Below, piece after piece: positions 8,275 to 16,408 of a stretch of 64,000 nucleotides of DNA (its first letter is position 1; each line of letters starts with the position of its first letter). Both the position numbers and the translations under genes were made by a program. The stretch is taken from positions 62,001 through 126,000 of the forward strand of contig MNRS01000018.1 of the NCBI GenBank assembly GCA_001916065.1, read 5' to 3'. The DNA comes from Clostridium sp. 28_17. GTDB lineage: Bacteria; Bacillota; Clostridia; TANB77; CAG-508. The notes below the pieces were generated by a model. The model did not search any database. It saw nothing but the letters and a program-made list of their open reading frames with translations, and was not told the DNA's origin.

Positions 8275-9177
8275 ATGTTTGCAACTAGTAAAAAAAATAA
8301 AATCGAATCTGGTATAATTGTTGGAATTTTTATACTTGTAATAACTTTAATTGTATATTATATCTGTAATGCACTAGATTTAGGAAGTTTGTCTATAGTA
8401 ATTGCTTTAGTTTTTTCTATTGCAAGTGCCTGGGGTTCTTACTATTATAGTGATAAAATTGTTTTAACTTCTTGTCATGCACGTCCTGCAACAACGGAAG
8501 AAGATTTGAAACTTGTTAATATTCTTGACGCACTAATGGTTACTGCAGGATTACCAAAAAAGCCAGATTTATATGTAGTAGAAGATGCTCAACCAAATGC
8601 ATTTGCAACAGGAAGAAATCCTGAACATGCTATAATTTGTGTTACTACTGGTTTATTAGAAAAATTAGATTATTACGAATTAGAAGGTGTTATTGCTCAT
8701 GAAATGAGTCATATCAAAAATTATGATATTCTTTTAAGTGCTGTTGTTTCAGTATTTGTTGGTCTTATTGTAATGCTTTCTGATATGTTTTCTAGAATTC
8801 TTTTCTGGGGTGGTGCAAAGGATAGAGATAGTGATAGTAAGGCAAATGGTATTTTAATGTTGTTAGGTCTTATATGTTTAATATTATCACCTATTTTTGG
8901 TACTTTAATGCAACTTGCTATTTCTAGAAAAAGAGAATTTTTAGCAGATAGTACTGCAGTTGAGTTTACTCGTAATCCAGATGGTTTAATTTCTGCTTTA
9001 CAAAAACTTGATAGTGATCCAAATGAATTGCAGTCTGCAAATTCTGCAACTGCAAATATGTACATTGTTAATCCATTTAAGAAAAATGGAGAAAAGGGTA
9101 AAAATAAAACTTCTAACATATGGTCAACACACCCTAGTACAGAAGCAAGAATTGAAGCATTAAGAAATATTAGATAA
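8275..9177 (+). CDS. htpX: Membrane zinc metalloprotease HtpX (M48)
   Basis: 300 residues. Two N-terminal membrane helices (about 13-31 and 38-58), the HEMSH zinc motif with H142, E143 and H146, two more helices, and the third ligand in KREFLAD (Glu about 222). It degrades misfolded membrane proteins at the cytoplasmic membrane. The NAFATGRNP and STHPSTEARIEALR motifs are typical of HtpX. It is the second gene of the lemA-htpX unit, with AAAGGAG before ATG 8275. The stop at 9177 is directly followed by a long palindromic repeat that is shared with the convergent tatD gene. Confidence 0.96.
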   Translation: MFATSKKNKIESGIIVGIFILVITLIVYYICNALDLGSLSIVIALVFSIASAWGSYYYSDKIVLTSCHARPATTEEDLKLVNILDALMVTAGLPKKPDLYVVEDAQPNAFATGRNPEHAIICVTTGLLEKLDYYELEGVIAHEMSHIKNYDILLSAVVSVFVGLIVMLSDMFSRILFWGGAKDRDSDSKANGILMLLGLICLILSPIFGTLMQLAISRKREFLADSTAVEFTRNPDGLISALQKLDSDPNELQSANSATANMYIVNPFKKNGEKGKNKTSNIWSTHPSTEARIEALRNIR

Positions 9178-9178
9178 A

Positions 9179-9262
9179 AAACCAGAATTAAGATTTTGTA
9201 CGCAGTGCAAACTGCTACAAAATCTTAATTCTGCCATATTTATATTCTAAGAAAGTTTCATA
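9179..9262. repeat. Palindromic repeat family 1, copy A (bidirectional terminator)
   Basis: CAGAATTAAGATTTTGTA (9183-9200) pairs perfectly with 9216-9233; an inner stem GCAGT/ACTGC closes on a GCAA loop, giving a near-perfect 23-bp hairpin between convergent htpX and tatD. The downstream module GAAAGTTTCATAATTT runs into the 3' end of tatD. Other copies: 13490-13602, 36285-36401, 60854-60953. Confidence 0.85.
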
Positions 9263-10046
9263 ATTTACTAATATATAAAATATTTTTTGTGTTTTCAAAA
9301 GTTATTTTTTCAACTTCTTCTAAAGTTAAGCCTTTCACATCAGCAATTTTTTGTGCTATATATTTAACATTTGCTGGTGTATTGCGAGTTCCTCTAACAG
9401 GTTCTGGTGCAAGATATGGACTATCTGTTTCTATTAATATTCTATCATTTGGAACTAAATTAATCATTTCTTCTGCATTTTTTGAGTTTTTAAACGTTAT
9501 TGGTCCTGCAAAAGATATATAGAATCCAAGTTTTAGTCCTTCTTTTATTAATTCTCTATTTTGTGGACAACAGTGAAATACACCTGTTTTCGTTACTTTA
9601 TTTTCTTTTAAAATTTGTAATGTATCCATAACTGCTTCTCTTGTATGAATAACAATTGGCAAATTATATTTATTTGCTATTTTTATTTGTTCAATAAAAG
9701 CCTTTTTTTGTAGTTCTTTATTATCTGTATTCCAATAATAGTCAAGTCCTATTTCGCCTATAGCACAAATTTTTTCTTTATTTTTTTCAACAATTTTTTC
9801 TATTTCTGCTAATTGTTTCCACAATTCTTCTTCGGTTTGTGGAATATCATTTGGCGAAACCCCTGCAGTTGTGTATATAAAGTCATATTTTTTTGCAATT
9901 TCTAATGCCTTTTTTGAACTTTCTACACTATACCCTGCAGTAATAAAATTTGATACACCAGATTCATGTATTTTTTTTATTTGTTCTTCCCTATCTTCAT
10001 CAAATTTTTCATCATTTAGATGACTATGACTATCAAATAATCCCAT
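9258..10046 (-). CDS. tatD: TatD family metal-dependent hydrolase / deoxyribonuclease
   Basis: 262 residues, standard length for TatD. Metal-binding motifs are visible: FDSHSHLN near the N-terminus, AIGEIGLDYYW, VIHTREA, GVFHC, and LIETDSPYLAP with the final Asp. Members are Mg2+-dependent 3'-5' DNases. AAGGAAGGAATAAAA precedes ATG 10046. acpS lies 55 bp upstream on the same strand. The last residues (ILYISKL) are encoded within the 3' module of repeat family 1, so an ancestral repeat insertion may have set the C-terminus. Confidence 0.94.
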   Translation of the reverse strand: MGLFDSHSHLNDEKFDEDREEQIKKIHESGVSNFITAGYSVESSKKALEIAKKYDFIYTTAGVSPNDIPQTEEELWKQLAEIEKIVEKNKEKICAIGEIGLDYYWNTDNKELQKKAFIEQIKIANKYNLPIVIHTREAVMDTLQILKENKVTKTGVFHCCPQNRELIKEGLKLGFYISFAGPITFKNSKNAEEMINLVPNDRILIETDSPYLAPEPVRGTRNTPANVKYIAQKIADVKGLTLEEVEKITFENTKNILYISKL

Positions 10047-10101
10047 TTTTATTCCTTCCTTAATTATAAATCTGGTTTAAAAATAAAAACCAGATTTTAT
10101 A

Positions 10102-10476
10102 TCATTTAAATAAAATTACTACATTTGCTATTGCATATTCCTTGCAATGTGAAATACTTACATCTATACTTTCAATTTTTTCAGTGTTAATATTATGCAA
10201 AATTATACTTGGTCTACCTTGGCCATCATTTATTGTTTCAAAATCTTTCCAACATACAGAATATTTATCATCTAGTATTTTTGAAATTGCTTTAAATGCC
10301 GCTTCTTTGGCAGCAAATCTTCCTGCATAGTGTTGATATTTTTGTTTTTTTCTTGATTCGCAATATTCAATTTCTTTTTCTGTATAAACTCTCTCAATAA
10401 ATTTAGTTCCAACATTTTCGATGCTTTCTTTAACTCTTTCAATTTCAATTATGTCAGTTCCACATGTAATTTTCAT
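10102..10476 (-). CDS. acpS: Holo-[acyl-carrier-protein] synthase
   Basis: 124 residues. Transfers 4'-phosphopantetheine from CoA to acyl carrier protein. The motifs CGTDIIEIERV (metal-binding Asp8), YTEKEIEYC and the signature RFAAKEAAFKAI (second acidic ligand) are all present, as is SISHCKEYAIANVV at the end. GAGGAGCAAAACT precedes ATG 10476. It is followed by tatD and preceded by an unknown gene on the same strand. Confidence 0.94.
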   Translation of the reverse strand: MKITCGTDIIEIERVKESIENVGTKFIERVYTEKEIEYCESRKKQKYQHYAGRFAAKEAAFKAISKILDDKYSVCWKDFETINDGQGRPSIILHNINTEKIESIDVSISHCKEYAIANVVILFK

Positions 10477-10554
10477 ATAGTTTTGCTCCTCTTTTAATAG
10501 TTACCTTTAAAACATTCTTGTTCACTGCTTTATAAACGAATTAAGTAATCAATT

Positions 10555-11778
10555 TTATTTTATAATATTTATATAATTTAATACATTAAAAACAAGTGAT
10601 ACTCCCAAAATAATAGCAACCACAAGCATTATCTTAGAATTGTTTTCAATGTTTGATTCTTTATACAAAACATCATATTTAGTTTTTATTTCTGTAAATA
10701 ATCTATCCAACTCAAAAGTTTTTCCAATTATCAAATTTATTTTTGAACCAACCTCATCTGTTGTTATATCAAGTATCCAAACATTTTTTGTAAAATCGAT
10801 AAATTTCTTTCTTGCTTTTTTTACATTAGATAATTTTTTAAATTCTGTTTCTAATTTTTTTAAATAAATCTTTTTATATAAATTCAATATATATGTATAA
10901 AAATACTCATTTTCAAATTTATCTGGTAACTCTGTAAAATTGTTTATGTCACTGCTTGATGTAAATAGTACGACTCCTTGTTTTGTAAATCCAAATTTTG
11001 CATATTTCCATTCAGAAAATTGTTTTGCATCATCTTGTTCTAGTTCAACTGAGTTATCTGCTGGTAAGAAATTAGCATATTTATTAAAGTTATATTTTAT
11101 ATTTTCAAAATTTTTATTTGAGTTCCAAGCGGCTCTATCTATACAGACGTATGAATATGTTAAGAATTTTTCAGTGTCTATATCAATTTTCATTGCCTCT
11201 AAATCTGAACCTGTTATTCCTTTAATAAATTCTGTTAATTTATTTACATCATCAAAAGTGCTTGTTTGTAAGTAAATTTTATCATAATTGCTTAATGTAT
11301 TTTCTTGATTTATACTTCTAAATTTATAGTTGAAATTTAACAAATCTGAGAAGTTATTACTTTCTTCTATATTTGTTTTCATTGTAAAAAAGCATATACC
11401 TGTATTGAAACATATAATTTCAATTTTTCTAACCTTAAAGAATATTCCCTTTTCTGTTGCTTTTCCTTGTATATCGTCTTTTAATTTATATTCAAATATT
11501 GTACAAGGATTTTTGCTTAATATTGCTGATTTTGTTTCTTCTGGTAGTTCTTCTAGTTTTTCTAATTTTTGACCTGTATGTGAAAAACTTGAAAAAAGGT
11601 ATTCTCTTGTTTTTGGTGAAAAATAATTATATAAATCAATATCTTTGTTTTTTTCAAATACTCTTAGTTTAAATCTATCGTCTTTTATTAAATTTAATAT
11701 ATATTTTTGATATTTTCCTTCTCCTATAACAAATGGATGTACAAAATATGTATATTGATAGTTCGTCTTTAGTTCCAT
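10555..11778 (-). CDS. Unknown protein with C-terminal membrane anchor
   Basis: 407 residues; I do not recognise the family. The protein is mostly soluble with mixed alpha/beta character, rich in Lys, Asn and Phe, and ends in an amphipathic helix region (about 330-380, KKLETEFKKLSNVKKARKKF to DRLFTEIKTKYDVLY) and one membrane helix (IMLVVAIILGVSLVFNVLNYI, shortened). The helical-bundle-plus-terminal-helix end recalls CorA-like topology, but there is no GMN motif. It lies 30 bp downstream of the WG-repeat gene, with AAAGGGAG before ATG 11778, so the two are probably co-expressed. Confidence 0.7.
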   Translation of the reverse strand: MELKTNYQYTYFVHPFVIGEGKYQKYILNLIKDDRFKLRVFEKNKDIDLYNYFSPKTREYLFSSFSHTGQKLEKLEELPEETKSAILSKNPCTIFEYKLKDDIQGKATEKGIFFKVRKIEIICFNTGICFFTMKTNIEESNNFSDLLNFNYKFRSINQENTLSNYDKIYLQTSTFDDVNKLTEFIKGITGSDLEAMKIDIDTEKFLTYSYVCIDRAAWNSNKNFENIKYNFNKYANFLPADNSVELEQDDAKQFSEWKYAKFGFTKQGVVLFTSSSDINNFTELPDKFENEYFYTYILNLYKKIYLKKLETEFKKLSNVKKARKKFIDFTKNVWILDITTDEVGSKINLIIGKTFELDRLFTEIKTKYDVLYKESNIENNSKIMLVVAIILGVSLVFNVLNYINIIK

Positions 11779-11808
11779 TTTATTTCTCCCTTTCTCGTTC
11801 GTGTTCTA

Positions 11809-13350
11809 TTATTTTTCTAGTTGATTATAATAATTCATATTTATATCTTTTCCATAATGCCATCTTCCTATAAAGTCTATTAATAAATAGTCGTCTAAGT
11901 TGTATATTGGCTCTTGTACCACATTTCCTTTGCTATCTATGCTTCCCCATTTTCCGTCTTTTTTTACCGCAGAAAATCCATAATCATTTTGTTCCATTGC
12001 ATCATCAAAAATGTAATCTACAATTACTTTTCCTGTTTTATCAACATATCCATATTTTCCATCTTTTTTACTTAAGAATAATGTTTTATTTGGATATATA
12101 TCTAACTCTGTTTTTTCTTCAAATTTAAAGTTGTAATATTTTGATCCATCATTATTTCTTAGTTTTACATATCCTTTTGTTTCGTTAAGCTCTATAAATA
12201 CACCTTCTGCTTTTGTTTCTAAATTGCTATTTAATATTTTGGCATTGTAATTGCTATCTTCTACAATGTATAAATCTGCTTTTTCACTAAATGTTATTGT
12301 ACTATATTCAAATGGTAATTTTTCTTCTTTATTGCTATTAATAATTCCATATTTTCCATCTTTACTTGCTATAAACATTCCAACTTTTGCTTCTTTTAAA
12401 TCGTCATATTGAGCATCTATTAGTACATTTCCTGTTGTACTCATTACACCATATTTATTTGATTTTGTGAAAATTACTGCATTTTCTTGGTTTGCTAAAA
12501 CTTGTTTGATTGTGTCAAATCCTGATGTTAATACATCTGTACCGTCTTTTTTTACAAGTTTTTGTTTTCCATTTACAGTTACAACATACATATCATTTCC
12601 ATAAACTTTTTCTATTGTGTCATATTTTGCTTCTAATATTGTTGTATTAGAATAGTCTACAATTCCGTATTTTCCATTTTCATTTTTTACAATAAATCCT
12701 GTTTTATTGTCTTTTCCTAATACGTCTATGTCTGCATATTGTGGTTGTATTACTATTTTTCCCTCATTATCTACTATTCCATATTTTCCGTCTTTTTTTG
12801 TTTTAAATGAATTTTCTATTCCTGATATTGCTGTTATTTCATCATATTCTGTTGGTATAACTTCTTTTCCAGAAAAATCTATTAATCCATATTTTCCGTC
12901 TTTTTTTACTTTTATGACATTATTGTCATATGTAAGATTTTTTGATTTGTCTGTGTTTTGTAAAGGTTCAATTTGGTCATATCCTGTAAATATCTCTTGA
13001 TTTTTTTCGTTTAATGCTTTTGTTTTGTATTCTCCTGTTTCGTAATTTACATCATATGTGCATATAAATACTGCTGATTTTGAGTTTGGTACTACTATCA
13101 TTTCCTTATATGATGGGTCTATTACGTCATTTCCAACTGAGTCTATTACTCCCCATTTATTGTCTTTATATGTTGCAAAGTAGTTTTTTGTTGTTATTTT
13201 TCCTGTTGTTGTTTCTTTGCTTAATAGTCCTTTTATTATGAATATAAACATTATTATTACTATTATTGCTATTAGTACTGCAAATACTTTTTTCATGTTT
13301 AGTTTTGGTTCTTCGTCATATCTTCTTCCCCTTGTTCTTCCTCTACTCAT
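11809..13350 (-). CDS. WG-repeat protein, membrane anchored
   Basis: 513 residues. A basic N-terminus (RGRTRGRRY) precedes one membrane helix (about 19-43), and the rest is a run of WG repeats: units of about 45 residues with the core KYGLIDFSGKEVIPTEYDEI, KYGIVDNEGKIVIQPQYADI, KYGYVDKTGKVIVDY, KWGSIDSKGNVV. WG repeats form beta-propeller-like or solenoid folds and are usually extracellular in Firmicutes; function is unknown. The helix followed by a long outside domain suggests a type II membrane protein. ATG 13350 follows GAGGAATATAAA. Co-directional with the unknown gene downstream. Confidence 0.85.
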   Translation of the reverse strand: MSRGRTRGRRYDEEPKLNMKKVFAVLIAIIVIIMFIFIIKGLLSKETTTGKITTKNYFATYKDNKWGVIDSVGNDVIDPSYKEMIVVPNSKSAVFICTYDVNYETGEYKTKALNEKNQEIFTGYDQIEPLQNTDKSKNLTYDNNVIKVKKDGKYGLIDFSGKEVIPTEYDEITAISGIENSFKTKKDGKYGIVDNEGKIVIQPQYADIDVLGKDNKTGFIVKNENGKYGIVDYSNTTILEAKYDTIEKVYGNDMYVVTVNGKQKLVKKDGTDVLTSGFDTIKQVLANQENAVIFTKSNKYGVMSTTGNVLIDAQYDDLKEAKVGMFIASKDGKYGIINSNKEEKLPFEYSTITFSEKADLYIVEDSNYNAKILNSNLETKAEGVFIELNETKGYVKLRNNDGSKYYNFKFEEKTELDIYPNKTLFLSKKDGKYGYVDKTGKVIVDYIFDDAMEQNDYGFSAVKKDGKWGSIDSKGNVVQEPIYNLDDYLLIDFIGRWHYGKDINMNYYNQLEK

Positions 13351-13385
13351 TTTATATTCCTCACATTCTTTTTTAATGTAATTTT

Positions 13386-13446
13386 ATATATTAGGAAAGT
13401 TGCATAACTTTTCTAATATATGAAAAATTGCATAACTTTTCTACAA
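13386..13446. repeat. Short palindromic module, tandem pair
   Basis: Two adjacent variants of the module TTAGGAAAGTTGCATAACTT (stem GGAAAGTT/AACTTTTC over GCAT). The same module ends repeat family 2 at 34203-34234 and 35620-35655, and resembles the tail of repeat family 1. Confidence 0.65.
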
Positions 13447-13489
13447 TAGAATATATCACAAATTATGCATATTTTCAAGTTAAATAACG

Positions 13490-13602
13490 CAAAAAGCCAG
13501 AATTAAGATTTTGTACGCAGTACAAACTGCTACAAAATCTAATTTCTGCCATATTTATCTTCTACAGAAAGTTATCATACTATGATAACTTTCCTAGAAT
13601 AG
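13490..13602. repeat. Palindromic repeat family 1, copy B
   Basis: Same element as at 9179: first hairpin from CAGAATTAAGATTTTGTA with a partner carrying two changes (CTAATTT), then a second hairpin GAAAGTTATCAT/ATGATAACTTTC at about 13567-13593. Confidence 0.85.
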
Positions 13603-13634
13603 AAAAAAACTGAACAAATTGTCCAGTCTTTTTC
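13602..13634. terminator. Terminator of spoIIE
   Basis: AAAAACTGAACA and TGTCCAGTCTTTTT form an imperfect stem around AATT; on minus it ends in a T run just after the spoIIE stop codon. Confidence 0.7.
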
Positions 13635-16060
13635 TATTCTGTTTTGTTTAAAAATTTGCATACAACAACACTCATATCATCTTTTGCGGTTCCATATCCA
13701 TTGTCAATAGCCTCGTTCAAAACTAAATCCGCAATTTTTTTAGTGTTATTTGTTTCAATATCTTCTAACAAATATTTAACCCATAATTCTTTATTTTTAT
13801 ATTCAACATTAGAATCCAAAATACCATCTGTACACATAAGCATAATTTCTCCAGAAATAATATCTCTATCAAAGGCTTGTAATCCAGCATGATTAATAAT
13901 ACCTACTGGAAGAGAATTTGCCTTAATAACTTGAACATTATTACTGTTTTTTATATATGTTGGACACGCACCATTTTTTATAAATTCAATGTTTCCTTTA
14001 TATAAATCTATAATTGCTATGTCTAATGTTGCAAAAATTTCTTCATTTTGATTTATTAAACTTGAGTTAATCAATTCCATAGATGTCTTTTTATCAAAAC
14101 CTGATACCAAAAGATTTTCTAACATTTTTAGTGCTTTATTACTACTTTGACGTGCTTCTTCTCCTGAGCCCATTCCATCACTTATTGCCACTAAATATTT
14201 TCCATCTTTCAATTTTATGCTAAGCACACTATCCCCAGAAACTTTGCTATTTGCTTTTGTGGTTTCTGCATTTCCAATTGCCATAACATATTTGTCATCA
14301 GATAAAAAGTTGAGTCTTGTCCCAATAGATGCCTCTTGGTTTAATACTATTTTTTCTTTTAAAATGTCTGTTAATATTTTCTCTATATAATCAATATCTG
14401 TGATATTTGATTTTTCCATATAAATTTCTACTAAATATCTGTCTTCTTTTTGTATTGATATTTCTTGTATTTCTATTTCTTTTTGTTTTAACAATTCAAC
14501 AATTTGCTTTTTTTGCTTAGTAAATTGTTCTTCATTTTGTATGTTTTTTTCTATATTTTCGGCTATATTAGATATTGCTTTAGAAACTCCTTGTAATTGT
14601 GTTTCTATGTTTTTCTTGTTTTCTTCAAATTTCTTTTGCCATACAAAATTTGATTTGCTAATTTTATATGACATATTTATTACTCTTACCATTTGTGCTA
14701 TATTTTCTTCTAAGTATTCACTTATTTTTTTGTCATCAAATCCTACAATATAACTATTGCATTTTGCAAATATTTCTAATAAGTTTTCTCTTGTTATCTG
14801 TTGTTTGTCAATCAATGTTTTAAAAATCTCGTCAACTATTGGTCCGTCTACTTTTGACATATCTTCATATAACATATTATTTTCATAACCATTTAAATTA
14901 TCAAGTAATTCTGAAATAAATATTTCTTTATTTGATTGTATTGGTTCTTCTTTTTCTTGTTTTTCTTGTGCTTTATATGTTTTTGCCATTTCTTGAATTG
15001 TGTCAGATACATTATTTAGTCTTTCTGCGGTTTCTTTGCTTTTGTTTAATGCTCTATCTGGTGCCACTGGCAAAAATTTAGAATTTCCCATAAATTCTTT
15101 TATATTTATCTGCACTGATTTTGGTACTGCGAGTAAGCCTATTGAAGCTATTAATATTTCTTTGAAGTGTATCAATTCTACTGTATTTCCATTTGCAACA
15201 TATGCTAACACTATATTTCCTAAACAAAATCCAATTATTACTCCAATTTTTCCAAATTTGTTTAAGATTCCTGATATCATTCCTGATATTGCATATGCAG
15301 CCACCATTACTGGTTCTGATGATGTTATTACACCTAGTGTTACCCCTATTGTGACTCCTGATGTTGTCCCTACTAATACTCCGTTTTTCCATCCCAATAT
15401 TAATACTATTAATATACTTAAAATATTTTTTATTGAAAATCCAAATATGCTTAATTTTCCAAATGCACATACGGCTATTGCAAGCATTAAACTTGCTCCT
15501 AATACTTCTTCTATTGAAAATGCTTTTTTCTCTCCAAAGTTTCTAAATACAATTATTGAGTTTACAAATATTTTGTAAAATACTATTGTTATTATTGAAA
15601 AACATATTATTGATAATACGTCATATAATGTGAATCCTGAAATTCCTACTTTTGCAAGTTGTATTATCATTGTTGATATAAATATATTTTTTGCTAAATT
15701 TACTTTTTCATTTACATCGTCTTCATTATATTTTGGCTTTATTAAAAACATTGTTACTATTAGCACTAGTGTTGTTAGTATAAATGATAATGCTCCACTT
15801 ATTCCAAATTTTATTAGGTTTCCTATTATTGCACATGCTACTATCCCTAATAATGGAACTGAGTTTGATATACATGCTCCCAATATACTTATACTGAATG
15901 GTGAGATTTCGCCTGTTAGCCCTACCATTGATAACATTAGTGTTATTGTGTATATTGGTATGTTTTTTATTGCAAATACGTTTGTGAATAGTTCTATTTT
16001 CTTTTTTTCTTCTTTGTAATTGTGCCCATCTATTGTGTTTTCGTTTATATTTTGAAACAT
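13634..16060 (-). CDS. spoIIE: Stage II sporulation protein E, PP2C-type phosphatase
   Basis: 808 residues from ATG 16060; AGAGGTGGTAAGG fits this ATG better than an in-frame GTG at 16069. The N-terminal third holds about ten membrane helices. A central regulatory/oligomerisation region (about 330-590) is coiled-coil-rich. The C-terminal PP2C phosphatase has ISDGMGSGEEARQSS, NGACPTYIK, MLMCTDGILDSN and KDDMSVVVC with the metal-binding Asp residues. SpoIIE dephosphorylates SpoIIAA to release sigma-F in the forespore and takes part in polar septation. Single gene with its own terminator. The upstream region holds a partial Spo0A-box-like TTTTTTGTC (plus strand, about 16114-16122), weak evidence only. 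Confidence 0.95.
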   Translation of the reverse strand: MFQNINENTIDGHNYKEEKKKIELFTNVFAIKNIPIYTITLMLSMVGLTGEISPFSISILGACISNSVPLLGIVACAIIGNLIKFGISGALSFILTTLVLIVTMFLIKPKYNEDDVNEKVNLAKNIFISTMIIQLAKVGISGFTLYDVLSIICFSIITIVFYKIFVNSIIVFRNFGEKKAFSIEEVLGASLMLAIAVCAFGKLSIFGFSIKNILSILIVLILGWKNGVLVGTTSGVTIGVTLGVITSSEPVMVAAYAISGMISGILNKFGKIGVIIGFCLGNIVLAYVANGNTVELIHFKEILIASIGLLAVPKSVQINIKEFMGNSKFLPVAPDRALNKSKETAERLNNVSDTIQEMAKTYKAQEKQEKEEPIQSNKEIFISELLDNLNGYENNMLYEDMSKVDGPIVDEIFKTLIDKQQITRENLLEIFAKCNSYIVGFDDKKISEYLEENIAQMVRVINMSYKISKSNFVWQKKFEENKKNIETQLQGVSKAISNIAENIEKNIQNEEQFTKQKKQIVELLKQKEIEIQEISIQKEDRYLVEIYMEKSNITDIDYIEKILTDILKEKIVLNQEASIGTRLNFLSDDKYVMAIGNAETTKANSKVSGDSVLSIKLKDGKYLVAISDGMGSGEEARQSSNKALKMLENLLVSGFDKKTSMELINSSLINQNEEIFATLDIAIIDLYKGNIEFIKNGACPTYIKNSNNVQVIKANSLPVGIINHAGLQAFDRDIISGEIMLMCTDGILDSNVEYKNKELWVKYLLEDIETNNTKKIADLVLNEAIDNGYGTAKDDMSVVVCKFLNKTE

Positions 16061-16408
16061 CCTTACCACCTCTTAAACTTTTATAGCATCATTTTACTAC
16101 TTGTCCTTAGTATTTTTTGTCTTTTTTAGAAAGTGATTTCAAAAAAGTTTTTTACATTTTGTGATATATAATTTATTTTTTCTTTTATTATTTATCTGTT
16201 TATGCTTTATATTCTATTATAATTTGGTGGATTTTGCAATATATTTTCGATTTTTTTGGTTTTGAATTTAAAAAATTGTTACCTTTTACAGTCCATAAAA
16301 AGTAACAAAATGTTTTTAAAAAAGAAACAACCAGGTTTTATCCCAATTGTTTCTTTTTTTTGCATTACATTAGTATACACATTTATTAAATAATCATTAC
16401 CTATCTAA
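16061..16408. other. Intergenic region upstream of spoIIE
   Basis: 348 bp, strongly AT-rich, between spoIIE and the surface-protein operon, both on minus. It contains the surface operon's terminator (16314-16362), a hairpin at 16278-16306 (GTTAC..GTAAC) that carries one copy of an end-like motif found at four other places, and presumably the spoIIE promoter, which I cannot place with confidence. Confidence 0.45.
16314..16362. terminator. Terminator of the surface-protein operon
   Basis: GAAACAA (16324-16330) pairs with TTGTTTC (16347-16353), with T runs at both ends depending on strand. Confidence 0.8.

Noticed and set aside
15000..15578. 192-codon plus-strand frame inside spoIIE
   Set aside because: Antisense shadow of the membrane helices of SpoIIE.
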